NCBI GenBank assembly: GCA_007449985.2
Contig: VIIQ02000032.1
Location: 536,013-600,012, forward strand
From: Desmodesmus armatus
Lineage: Eukaryota > Chlorophyta > Chlorophyceae > Sphaeropleales > Scenedesmaceae
Direction of reading: 5' to 3'
Length of the DNA: 64,000 nt
Shown here: one piece after another, positions 37,001 to 63,482 of the stretch
How positions within the stretch are numbered: position 1 is the stretch's first letter
Layout of the letters: every line of letters starts with the position of its first letter
The notes under the pieces: model-generated
What the model was told of the DNA's origin: nothing
Seen by the model: only the letters and a program-made list of their open reading frames with translations
The model's database searches: none
Translations under genes and position numbers: made by a program

Positions 37001-39537
37001 CATGGCGATAGCCGTTGGAGCTTTGCAGCGTGTAGTGTAAAAAATGCTTTCATTGTCACTTCCTGATGCAGGTATCAGCCTTGTCGTCGCAGCTGTACGA
37101 GCTGCAGGTTGTGTCTGAGAAGCGCCTGGTGGCCGCAGCAGCAGAGGGGCAGGCAGCACTCAGGGCGGATCACTTGGAGCTGCAGGCTGAAATCACCAGC
37201 CTGGCAGCTAAGCTGGCAGCAGAGACGCGCAAACGGCAGGAGTTTGAGACAGAGGTGAGAGGATGGGGTTTTGGTTTCTGCCCCTCTGGCCCCTTCTTGC
37301 AAGCATGCAGACAATAAGATAGGGTTCAGCGTGTGCTGCGCGCCGGGCAGCCCCTGCACCACCTTGCATAGGTTATAGCAGCACATGCCATCAGGGCAGC
37401 GTGTTACACTTCGTTGTGTATATATATACCCACCGCATAGCTGCACTTACTCAGCTACAGTTGCTAAGGTGATGGAACATGTTGTGCCTGCAGGTCACTG
37501 AGTTGGAGTGCCGCCTGCAGTCCAGCAGCAGCCAGCTGTCCAGTGCCCTAGAGGCCAGCACGCAGCACTTGGAGAGGTACAGGGAGGCAAAGACAGAGGC
37601 GGCAGGACTGGTGCAGCAGCTAGAGCAGGTGAGCAGGCGCACAGCATGAGGCATGACCTTCACTATGGTGTCACCAGTACGTTTGGTTGAGATTGTTCAG
37701 AAGGGCACTGTGTCAGTGTGATGACATCCAGGTCAGCAGTGCATAGCAAAGCTCGACAGGCAGCATGTGGACATTGGAACAGGGCTCATGGGAGGGTAAG
37801 GTTTGGTGCATGCGGTGTCATCACCCTGTGGTTGATAATGGGGGCTGACACTGTCAAGGTGTCATGTGCACACCTGCTGTCACGTTGGGGTAAAGCACAG
37901 GCGGTGACGCCGCTGCTGGCTACTATGCATACAAGCAGCTGGCGTTTTGCCAGCTGGAAGGCCACGGGTTCAACAACAGTGCCTAGCCTTTATTCCCAGG
38001 ATGCTTCCAGTTGACCCACCTGCTGATGGGATTATGCTTGAGAAGCATTGAATGCACAACAACTCCCCCACCTTGTTGTCATGCTGTGTGCAGTTGAGAT
38101 TGTCGTATGCTTCCCTAGAAGTGCAGAAGCAGCTGGCTGAGCAGCAGCGGGAGGATGCACTGGCCACCGTCACAGAGCTGGAGGGGCAGCTGGCTGACAT
38201 TGGGGCAGAGATCGCCACACACATGCAGGTGCGCAGCCTATGGTCCCAGCTCCTGTCTGCCCTTTAGGGTGTTGAGGGTATCAGGGCTGCGGCTGGTTTG
38301 GTTGTTGAAAGGGGGGACTAAGATGCTGCTGTCTTGTCCTGTCAAGGCCGTTCACCCGGAGTCAGCTGTTGTCCCGGTATGGCACTGGTTGCGCTTGTAT
38401 TCACGACAGCGATCTGAGAAGCTGCGACAGCCCTGAGGAAAGGGTTCATCACCAGTTGTGCAGGACTGCGACTGCCTTGCTGTATCTAAATCACAAGTTT
38501 TTGTTCCGGCACGTACAGCAGGCACATTCCTGCAAACCTGCAGTTCAGCCTCAGGGGATGTTGTCACTGGTTGGCACTCTGCTCCTATTGCTATATTACG
38601 TAATGTGCTGATCGGCACAGCAGGCAACATTTATGGTCTCAGTGTGACACAGTCAGCCTAGCCAGCCACCTCACAGCCCACAGGCTGCGGTGGCTGGGGC
38701 ACGTCTTGCGTATGGGGGAGGAGCGCTATCCTCGACAGGTGCTCTTCTCACTTATGCACGACGCTGGTGCAGCACCGCGGGGGGCACCGCCTATGAGCTG
38801 GGAAAAATGTGTCACGAGGGATCTGCAGGCCTTGGGGCAGCCAACGAACATGCACGACCTTACGGATGCATGTGCGTTGCGCGGTTCTTGGCGGAGCATG
38901 CTCTACAGACTGACACACCCACGCGCTAATGGGGTGCCTTTCCGGCGACCACTCAATGCCACACGCTACAGCAGCAGGATGCGGCAGCGCGCTGAGACCC
39001 TGCCGTTCCAGGCAGCATGGTCTGCAACTGGACCAGGGGTCATGTCCAACTGAGTTGCTTGTATAGTATATGTACAACATGCTACCTATATTAGTTCTTT
39101 CTCTTGTGTTGTTGGCTTTGAGGGCCGTAACTGGCCCAGGCTTTCTAGTGTCCTAGGTCACTGGTCGCCTGGTGGTGTATTGCTTGTCTTGCACCAAGGT
39201 CGACTCGCTGCTAGCAGCATGCTGCGCGATGAACCTGGCTGGAAACACGTGTAATGATGATGATGATGATGTACATCACTATGGCAGGACATTTGCTTTG
39301 TTGGACACCGACCATGTGGGCATGGCTGTTTTGTGTCATGTCATGCAGGAGGCTGAGCAGGAGCGAGCCAAAAGTGCAGCCAGCAGCCGCAAAGCCATGT
39401 ATGCTGCACCTGATGACTCGTCAAGAGCCTACTTGGTCGACCAGCAGCCGCCAGCGAAAACTGGCACGTCACCAGCAGCAGCAGCACGTGATGGCTTGAT
39501 CAAGGCCAGCAGAGGCAGCCCTAGCAGCTTGCCTTAG
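31097..39537 (+). CDS. Guanylate-binding-protein (GBP) family large GTPase
   Basis: Nineteen exons: 31097-31255, 31514-31657, 31867-31905, 32239-32339, 32664-32721, 33068-33160, 33412-33564, 33964-34056, 34372-34494, 34673-34744, 35038-35183, 35619-35760, 35919-36038, 36325-36408, 36654-36770, 37072-37254, 37494-37628, 38094-38228, 39349-39537; 2286 nt, 761 aa in one frame. Dynamin-superfamily GTPase: P-loop GRARQGKSFILNQ (split by intron 1), switch I region with TTRPCTKGLWMW, switch II VLLDSEGIDAYDQ, GBP guanine motif LWLLRDFYL, LSLVTEMTKHIRVR, and the helical-domain signatures FPDRDCATLVRP, LRPEF-like MRPEFRQG and YVDAINAGAVPTIATAWQ. The last 300 residues are a long coiled coil (LSRMLSELAAAHKQ ... 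LEGQLADIGAEIATHMQ). There is no CaaX box at the C-terminus, so membrane binding by prenylation is unlikely. Plant and algal GBP-like proteins share this GTPase plus coiled-coil layout; the cellular role here is unknown. Confidence 0.88.
38650..39055 (+). mobile_element. LINE (non-LTR retrotransposon) fragment, C-terminal reverse-transcriptase region, inside GBP intron 18
   Basis: An open frame in sense orientation reads HRLRWLGHVLRMGEERYPRQ, then VLFSLM, a Gly/Pro/Arg stretch, SWEKCVTRDLQALG and a Trp-Arg motif, ending with a stop at 39051-39053. The RLRWLGHVLRM motif followed by a W-x-x-x-(V)-x-x-DL pattern is typical of the end of LINE ORF2 proteins. Only about 130 codons remain, so the copy is truncated. 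No poly(A) tail or target-site duplication is obvious. It sits between the last two GBP exons (38228 and 39349), making this the gene's largest intron. Confidence 0.75.
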
Positions 39538-40808
39538 AGGGCCGGGGATGACGTGCATAGTGCTGCAACTGTGGGCCTGCACTGCCTGTTTGGCTGGGCT
39601 CGCCTCTTGCATGGAACCGTTCATGCCCCCAGGCACACTGCCTTGGGTGTGCCGTTGCCCCATCCTGAGCTGCCCTACCAGAGCAGGTAGCAGAGGTGTT
39701 ACAAAGGGCCTGCACTGTACTGTACCATGCCGGCCTTCTGCACCAATCAAGGCTGTTCAAGCTGCGTGTGGCAGCCGTCGCGCACCATATGCTCAAGATA
39801 GCTGCACACACACCACTAGCGCGTACTGTGTGACTGCAGCCGCCAACCCACATAGGGGTTGGTGTTGGCTGTGTGCCCTCAGCCATGCTGATGATGGGCA
39901 CGTGCCTTCCAAACCCTAGTAAAAGCACTGGGAGACGTCTGAGCTGCAGCAGTAGCAGCCTTGTGAGACTCACAGTCAGACTTGAACTCACAGAATGCTT
40001 CAGGCTACCCGCTGATGGCAGACTGCGCACATTCATCAAGGCAACAGCCGAATTCATCCCAATGCAAAAAAAAGAACACTCTACAGCATGCCATGTAAGC
40101 TGATGCATGACTTGCAATGCCGGCGAGCAGGAACGCTAAGCCATGCCAACAACAAATATGGCCACTGCCGTCAGATGTCAAGCTTGGCGTCAGTTGTCCC
40201 GCAGACGGGTGGTCGTTGCAGTGTAGCTATCAACAAAGCAACTAATAAATAGTATCTACAGGCCATACAATCTACATGTGCAGGTGCCATGGGCAAACCA
40301 CCCAAGCTATGCAAGCACAGCCGCGTCGCACAAGACAATACCAACGCACTGCTGCTACAGTGCATTGGCAGGGCTTCGGCGTGGCCATGCATCTGCTCAG
40401 GCTGCTACGACTACATGCTTACACTAGAAGCTCTAACTTGCACAACCCTACGAGGTTTTGCCTCATCAATCTGGTGATGGCTGGCTGTAACATGGCCTGC
40501 CCACACAAAAAGTAGCAAGTCTGATGCAATGCCATGTGCAGTTGTTCATGCCTCGTGGAAAACCCAACCCATGCAGTCCCGTCACAGGGAAATGCAGGAT
40601 GATTTCACTCAGGACAGACAACAGTGCTTGAGCAGTGTGCCTCCTGTTGTGGTAGAACGGCACTCCGGCTGACAGGACATACCGCCAGCACCATGAAGCA
40701 TCCAAAAATGGTGGAAAGCGACAGCATCACACAGCCGACTTTGGCCAGCCGCTGCCAAGTGAGCTTCGCTCCATGCATACGAAGCATAGGACAAACGCTC
40801 TAAATCCT
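39538..40808. other. Convergent spacer between GBP-like and ABC transporter 3' ends
   Basis: 1.27 kb holding both 3' UTRs. Candidate chlorophyte poly(A) signals TGTAA on the plus strand lie at 40094-40098 and 40486-40490, 0.56 and 0.95 kb after the GBP-like stop. No open frame looks like a gene. Confidence 0.5.
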
Positions 40809-56128
<15,320 letters not shown>

Positions 56129-57769
56129 GGTTGCGCGCTAGCTGCGCGAGTGTGCCATTTGAGGGTTTGCTGCTGTTCCCACTGCGCACTCGGCTCAGGA
56201 GACAGAATGAGTAGCTTTTTCGAAGACACAATGAAGCCTTTCAGCAGCTGACGTCAAGTGTGGATTTCCTGCCTGTGGCGATACTGCTGCAATACAAACG
56301 TGCTCGTAAGCAGCAACACGCAATATCTTACAAACAGAAGTGTATTCTGAAACGTTTTTGATAGCACATATGGTGTTGTGGTCCAAATGAGACCACCCGC
56401 CTAAAACGCTGCCCGCCATCAATGCAGCATTGATTCCCAGGCTCAAATCACTGCATCAGTTGGCACCAACCAACATAACATTACAAGTTCTGATAGGTGT
56501 GTATTCGCCAGGCGTGCCAAAGATGCTGTGCTTACTGATGTGTGAGGTGTGCGCAGCAGGTGTGTGTGTGGGGGGGGGGGGGAGTGTCTGGTCAGACGTG
56601 GGGTAATTGTGCCAGTGCCACTTCTTTACAGGACCATAGACCTGCACAGCTCGTCACAGTGCAGCAGATGCAGGGCAACACACCTGCTGCATCACATCAC
56701 ACAACCTATGAAACATCTGACAATCACCCTTGTCACGGTGACTGGGCAGGTGCACTGACAAAGCAGGGTCAAAGGGCACAGAGCCACGTATGCATGTCAA
56801 CAAAATGCATACCATCACGACACGATGGACAAGTAGGATGCAGGTGTCACGATGTTGCTTGCCGTGCCATGCAATGCTGCAGCAGAGGCCGCTTGCTTCT
56901 GACTGCCATGCCTATGCCAATGCTGCCACACAGGATGCAGAGAATGCCGCCATATCAATCGCTGTAACAGAATGGGGCAGTGGCACACAGAGTATCAGAC
57001 GCCCACCCCTGGCTGGGCAGGAAACAACTCAGCAATGCGAACCCCACGCCCCAGCAGTCTCTGCATGGTCTGCAAACCCCTCAATATCCCAAACCCTACT
57101 AGGGTAGTACCCAACAGGATAAGACACACCAATGCACTGCATTGTGTGCTTACTCAAGTGTACACTATGCTGCCAAAGCACTGTTGGCAACACTCGCGTG
57201 TCCTGCTGTTCACCAGAAGTGTGCTTGTTGCAGCGCACGACAGATCCAACAGGCATGCGTGCATATTGCAGCACGCAGCGAACCTCACACACCTACGGAT
57301 GCTTGTTCAGCATCAGGGCTCCTATCAATGCAGCACAATTCCAGTGCCAGCACGCAGCTTGGCGTGGGACGATTGTCCCGACAACCACGCTGTATAGAAT
57401 TTCCTCTCTCTACCCCACCCCTCCCTCAACAACCCCATCAAACACCAAATGGACACTGCACTGCTACAAAATACAAAACAATCATCCAAAACACGGGTTT
57501 TACTCTACAAAACAGACTGAAACAAGGTTCAGTTCTTGGAGTGGTTGCCAAAGAGGTTGAGTCCGCCTGAGAGTCCAACCTGAGAGTCAAAGTGGAAGAT
57601 AGGAGTAACCTTGACCTCTGTAGGCTTGACACTCTCCACAGTTGAATCCACATGGAACAGCTTGGTCTCCTTTGCAGGAGCCTGCACACTCTCCACTGTC
57701 GAGTCAACATGCAGGAGAGATGTCTCCTTACCCTGAACCTCCTGCATACCCTCAAACCCAACCTGACCC
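56129..57769. other. Spacer upstream of the ABC transporter, no gene seen
   Basis: Contains the ABC transporter promoter/5' UTR and the 3' UTR of the chlorophyllase-like gene. A G12 run is near 56570. A minus-strand frame at 57529-57897 contains a repeated HVDSTVESV motif and overlaps the last chlorophyllase-like exon in another frame; see the hydrolase entry. Confidence 0.45.
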
Positions 57770-60118
57770 TCAGCCGAGGCTCCCAGAGATCCAGACTCCA
57801 GCTGCAGGCCACCGATAAATGGACCCTGGCTTCCAGCACAGACTGGGCCCCGGCGCGCGGACGACGTACTGCAGCTTCTGTGCCTGCTCCTGTGCACACA
57901 CCCACTGGTGGAAGCCGGGCTGGTCGGCCAGGCTGATACCGGGGTTGATGCCGCGCAGCTCCTTCTGGAACCAGTTGACCATGGGGGTCAGGGCGTACTC
58001 GATACCCTCCTGCAGACAGAACAGCAATACGGCAGCAATCAGCAAAGAGTTGGCAATGCATTCCGGAACCAGATGACCATAGGAGGGTCAGGGCGTGCTC
58101 GATACCCTTTAGGGTCAGCACCCCATGTAGCAGCAAGCTGCAATGACAGTGCAAGGCTGATCAGTTCTCATGACAGCACCATGACTGTGCTGGTGGGGCC
58201 GAGTCATATGCCTTGACTGCAAGTCTGGAAGCAGGCACTGATAACTGACTGCAGCCAGCTTTTCCAGTTGTCCTGGGGACGGGTGTGTGTGTGTGTACAC
58301 ACTGTGGGAAGTGTAAGTTTGTGATTACAAATCTAGCAGTTGGCATAAGCAGTGACTGTAGCCAGCAGTAATGCATTTGGCCAGATACACTGCGGGGGTG
58401 CCTGTCGGTTGTGCCCCCCACTGCTTGAAAAGCTACAGATTCAAACCACAACCTGCTGGCAGAGCGACAACAGTGCATGGTTGTTCTACACTGCACACTT
58501 CTCACCAAAGCAGACTATTCAGAGGGGGTTCCAGCTTGCTTACTGAGTCACAACCTTGGACAGCGGGTTGGCACTATGACTACATGTCTATAAAAATACA
58601 TTTTAGATATCAAAATATCATGATCAATCAAAATATCATGATTAATTAGATATAATATCTCACCTCCTTGGACAGCAGGCCGGCGCATCCTGTGCAGCAC
58701 ACACCGTCCCATGCGCCTGAGATGTCAGCAAACTGCAGGTGTCCTGCGTTCATCACCACCTGCAGCTCACTGCCGGGTGCAGACACCTCCCAGAAGTTGG
58801 TCCAGTTGCCGGTGGCGAATGGAGCACCGTTGCACATTGCAATCTTGCCAGCACCTGCAGGGGTTGCAGGGAAATCCGGATCATCAGTGTCAGTTGGCAG
58901 CAAAGATGCCGAGTACTACCCCAAACACTTTTGCTGTATGACAGCCAGAATCAGCTGCGCTGCTAAAATGCCGGGGCACAGCAAGGTATTGCAAAAAGAA
59001 CAGCATTTTACTGTTCCATTGCTGCATCAGAGGCATGTTTTGCTTTTACAAGCGGCATTGTCGTGTGCACTGCCTAGATCAGTCTGGCATGCATTATACT
59101 GTGCGGCTACCCACTATCTTGTTCCTTAGACCGCCAGTGGAACAAGCTTCGACCACACACATTGTAATGCTGATTGCCTTGCCGACGATGGGCTTTTCAA
59201 CTCTGCCTATGGTGTTGCCGTATGCACCTAACCCACCAACAGCAAACCCAAATTGAGCTGTTCCCTCACCGGTGATGCCCAGCTTCATGCCCCTGTCCCT
59301 GAGCAGCTTGACAGCAGAGGGGTAGCCCAGGCGGCCGTCAGTCAGCTTGAAGCCGTCCACTGGGTCAACCAGGTAGGCAGCATGAACGTTGGGGGTGGTG
59401 CCTGCAGGAGGGAAAGAGTTCAGTAAAGCAGGTTAGTAGGTTAGCAAATTAGTAGGCTGCAGTGCGACAGGGCGAGAGGGCAGCTAGCCATGAGAAATGA
59501 GGGAATGGGTCAACCAGGTAGGCATGATGCACGTTGGGGGTGGTGCCTGCAGACAGGAAGGAAATTGCAGCGACAGGGCGACAAGCTGGTATCCAAGAGG
59601 GATGAGGAGAAAGTGTCCTAGTTGTGGGTGTGGATGCATGTACACTGTGATGGAGCGTTTGGGCTGTTGCGAAATCCGCGACTTGACGCACCAGCCACAC
59701 AGCGCAGTGCATGGTTTCAGTGCTGGCTGGAGTGGAGTGCAGCCGCTTCCATTCTCCAGCACACTCAGGAAGCTGGCTTGACTGGTGACACTGAAAGCGT
59801 GTAATGCGGAGGTAATTGGCAGGAGTGGCTGGGGAGGGGGCCAGAAATTTCACAGAAACCTCACAGAACTCTGACAGGATCTGACATTTAGCGGGTGCAT
59901 GGCTGGCATCATGGGATCCAGCAGGGAAGCACTCCAGGCAGGGACCATATCCATCCAGTCTTCACCTGCAAAGTGCATTGCTGCAATCTTGGCTCCACGG
60001 CTGTGTCCTGCTGCACCCATCTTGGTGAAGTCCAACTTGTTGTGCAGGGGGTTGGTGGGGTTGGAGGTAACAGCCTCCAGCTGGTCGATGAACTTCAGCA
60101 TGAACCCAGCCTGAATTC

Positions 60119-60199
<81 letters not shown>

Positions 60200-61884
60200 C
60201 AGACATCAGACATATGAAGATCACGCTATGTTTTGTGCGTGTGAACGCACCCCGTGGCAGAAGTGAAGGGTTGCCATCAGGGGGCCACCTGGGCACGTGC
60301 TGTGAAACAGCAACAGAGCCCAGCAGCCATGATGTACACATGGCACAAGCATGCATAGCTGATGCAGACAGCCCACGTAAACACCACTGCAGACCCGCAA
60401 TTCACTTCCCCAGGAACCCTGAGTAAACACTACCAGCCTAGCACACTGCAAGAATTCCCTTTGAGGCGGCCTCGCAGCACTTGACTGGCCTACTCTGAAT
60501 GTCTCTTCCAGCAGGTAACCCCTGTAATCCTCTGTACACTACTCCAAGTGACCCCCTCCCCATCAACATTAGGGCAGATCATCACTCTTACCTCTGCAGC
60601 GTCTGAGTGGCAGAGCTGGTCGATCCAAGGGCCCAGCAGCATGAAGTCGTACTGAAGCACTGCAAAGCCGTGGGAGGCCAGGCGCTCAGCATATGCCTTG
60701 TAGTTCTTGGAGGTGGCCTGGGAGGCGGTGGGGAAGGCAGCAGCAGCAGCAGGCAAGTGGCAGGCAGTGGGGGACCTGTCAGTGACCTTGTTGGAGTGAT
60801 GGTAGCTAACAGCCAGTCTGTAGCCTAGCAGACGTGCGTCTGGCGACATTACTTACAATGCTGCACCCATGAGGAAGATACATTGCAAGGGAGTGTCCCC
60901 TGGTGTGATCGGCTTTGCATAGCACCTGCAGGATACTCTCCCCTCCCCCTCGCAAATACATGAGTCCTGCCTGAGCAGTGATTTGGCAACGGTTCCAATG
61001 CATGATGCTTGCAGTCACACAACCTGACCAGTAGAGCTGAGCAAACCACAAGCCCAGCAACCAGCAGGTCAAGGTCAAAATTCAACCCAGCATCAACGAC
61101 ACAGCAATGCATTCAGGCTCACATTGGGCACCTGACACTTGACTGGCCTGCTGTGTTTGGTGAAACGGAGATGACACCCCCCTGTTTCTGTGTTGGGTCC
61201 ATACGTTCTTGCTGTCAGGACTCCTCTGGTGGTGGTTGCAAGTTCCTGAGGCTGTTGCACACGCACACAGTGACCTGGCTGCCTTGCTTGGCACACCGTT
61301 TTATGAAGCACCTCCCCCCCCATCAGTCAGCTCTCGCCCTCTACCCACCTGGAAGCCGCTGCTGAAGATGACCACGGGGTAGGGTCCCTGGTAGGAGCAT
61401 GAGTCAGCGGGGTATGTCACCATCAGCTTGACGCCACACTGGCACCTGCAGATGTAGTCCTTGGGCAGCTTGACCTCCATGGTGGCAACTGGGGCAGCAG
61501 CAGCAGGGGTGCAGCAAGGGGCGACGCAGGCAGGGCGGAGTAGAACAAAGGGTCAGGACCAGGGTTGGAATGAAGACAGTCTATGAGTTTGATTTGTGAG
61601 TGTGCATGCATGTTGCTGGTTTGCCAGGTCGAAAGCCACGCATGCTGCCAACATGACCAGCTCAGCAGCAACAGTAGCAGCAGCAGAAGTTGGAGCTGGC
61701 ATTGGGCGCGCCTGTTCACGGAGACCAACACTACATGCGGGAATTATGTTCATATTCGACCAATTCAGTGCTCGGCTACAGCAACGAACGTCTCACCTGA
61801 GGATGCGCATGGTCCAGGACCAGCAAACTCTTGTGCATACGCCACAGCGGCGAAGCAAAGCAAAAGCCCAAACAGAACCTTCAT
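57770..61884 (-). CDS. Chlorophyllase-like secreted alpha/beta hydrolase
   Basis: Seven exons: 61797-61884, 61349-61488, 60592-60717, 59966-60110, 59270-59401, 58664-58854, 57770-58009; 1062 nt, 353 aa, phases consistent. The start gives a clear signal peptide (MKVLFGLLLCFAAVAYA, likely cut before QE). The core follows the chlorophyllase pattern: a PYPVVIFSSGFQ strand with oxyanion loop, an ASHGFAVLQYD strand, nucleophile elbow GAAGHSRGAKIAA (Ser), YLVDPVDG (Asp), and NAGHLQFAD (probable catalytic His). Chlorophyllases remove phytol from chlorophyll, but related serine esterases share the GHSRG motif, so the substrate is not certain. A secretory signal is unexpected for a plastid enzyme. The chosen stop is at 57770; a +frame to 57529 contains two HVDSTVESV repeats and might be reached by a frame difference or an unseen intron. 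Confidence 0.7.
57977..58110 (-). repeat. Decayed duplicate of the 5' end of chlorophyllase-like exon 7
   Basis: The start of exon 7 (boundary at 58009) is repeated about 100 bp upstream in the gene (58069-58107; GGGTCAGGGCGTGCTCGATA versus GGGTCAGGGCGTACTCGATA). In the copy the acceptor CTGCAG has become CCCTAAAG, so it cannot be spliced the same way. Confidence 0.8.
59361..59558 (-). repeat. Duplicate of the 5' end of chlorophyllase-like exon 5 with its acceptor
   Basis: The exon 5 start (boundary at 59401) and acceptor occur again at 59509-59558, shifted by 145-148 bp (plus strand TGGGTCAACCAGGTAGGCA, then ACGTTGGGGGTGGTGCCTGC). The copy retains an intact CTGCAG acceptor at 59546 but the frame after the shared part differs. 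Confidence 0.85.
60120..60197. repeat. (CAG)26 tract abutting the 3' splice site of chlorophyllase-like exon 4
   Basis: Uninterrupted CAG on the plus strand (CTG in the transcript). Only about nine bases (TGAATTCAG in the transcript) separate it from exon 4 at 60110, so it occupies the place of the polypyrimidine tract and branch region. Confidence 0.95.
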
Positions 61885-63000
61885 GGTGATTAAGTTGCTT
61901 TGTATGTGTATGATGTGATGGTCTACTGTCGTCAACGTTGGCTGCAGAAGACTACAAGCAATGAATAGGAATGCAAGTCTCGTTTGAGTGTCGTTAATGG
62001 ATTTATGGACTGTCACTGGTCTCTTGACTTTGTGACTCTGATCCAACCTCGTCAACGTTATACAGTGCCGCTGGAGTCGGGTTAAGCCCGAATGGCAGGT
62101 GCAACCGCCAGCCGCATGGTAGCTGACCAACGTCAGAGAGAGTGCAACTTCATCAGTACCATAAATTAGCACGTAATTAAATGCTTCTGACTGGTGCAAA
62201 CACGATCAGAGGCCAAATTCTGTCCATGGCGGGAACCTTCCTAAGCCGCATGTACTACAGCCGTTTGTGTGGCTGGTCCATCATCATGATATTCAGAAAT
62301 GCCGTCGATTTATACGTCGTGCCTCATGGTGTCGAGCGACGTGGGCTTGGACAGGGCGTAACCAAAACTGTTATTACGAATCTCCCTCAGGGCCAGACTA
62401 ATCCTAAACGAACCACACAGCAAGACAGCCCAGAAACCTCAACACTGTTTCATTCAAAAACTAGTCAGGCAGTTATGTTACTCCTGCCCAGCTTTGACTG
62501 CCACAAACAGGTCAGTTGTGAGGGGGGTGAAACCCATTCAGTCAGCAAGGGCTGACAGTTGGCGTTGGATGTAGCATCGTCCAGCGATCGTTCAGAGCGA
62601 CCGCGGCAGGCACTAGGCATATTCCCGATGATGCAACACACAGCAGCCACCCAATGCATGGATTACCTTGCATTCACACCAAGGCCATTCCGTCAATTCC
62701 ACTGTGCTTGACTGCCCAGCCATATAGGAGCCTCTGTAAGTCAAGCCCCATATAAGAAAGAAAGAAAGAATCCGATACACCCCCTCTGTATGCACTACCT
62801 GCAACACACAAGCTGTACACGTCAGCACAAACATTACCACCTGCCCAAACCACAAGCACTGATCCCGTACTGCATCACCCTGCCAGCCAGCCAGCAGCAG
62901 TACCTGCCAGGGTGCACCATCCCCCAGCTGTGTCCACCAAACCTGTAAACAAACTGTGACCTTGTGAGCAAACAGCAGCCAGCCTCAAACCACAACCCCC
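61885..63000. other. Spacer upstream of the hydrolase, no gene seen
   Basis: Expected to hold the promoter of the hydrolase gene and the 3' UTR of the gene at the right edge. A short (AAAG)n run is near 62757-62770. Small open frames at 62181-62555 (+) and 62613-62855 (-) have no recognisable features. Confidence 0.5.
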
Positions 63001-63436
63001 TCAAGCCTCCATCATTCCCTCATCCATACCGTCCCCAAGCCCCGACTGCAACAAGTCCTGACTGCCAGCCAGCCCCCCCTCCGCAAACCCCTGAACCCCA
63101 GCCATGCCCCCAGGCCCTTGAAGGCCCATGTATGCACCACCACCCAGCCCCACTCCAGCCAACAGAGGGCCACTACTGCAGGGAAGCAGCCCTTCAGCAC
63201 CTGCTGCACCTGCTCCTGGCAACAGTCCTGGCAGCAGGCCCCCTGCCTGCGGCAGCCGAGGGCTTGAACACGGCAGCATGGGCGACGACCCCTGCGGCCC
63301 GCAACCCCTGTCCTGCTACTGCTGCTGGTGCTGCTGCTGGTGCTCCTGCAGCTGCTGCTGAGCTGCCTTCGAGCACAGGTGTGCCAGGCACGCTCTGCTG
63401 CTGCTGCCGCTGCTGCGGGGTTGCGTTGCTGCCGGC

Positions 63437-63482
<46 letters not shown>

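Noticed and set aside
57132..57570. Two overlapping 142-codon plus-strand frames
   Set aside because: Composition is low-information, frames overlap each other, and no splice or domain signal supports either.
62181..62555. 124-codon plus-strand frame upstream of the hydrolase
   Set aside because: No domain, no splice partners and an ordinary promoter-like position.
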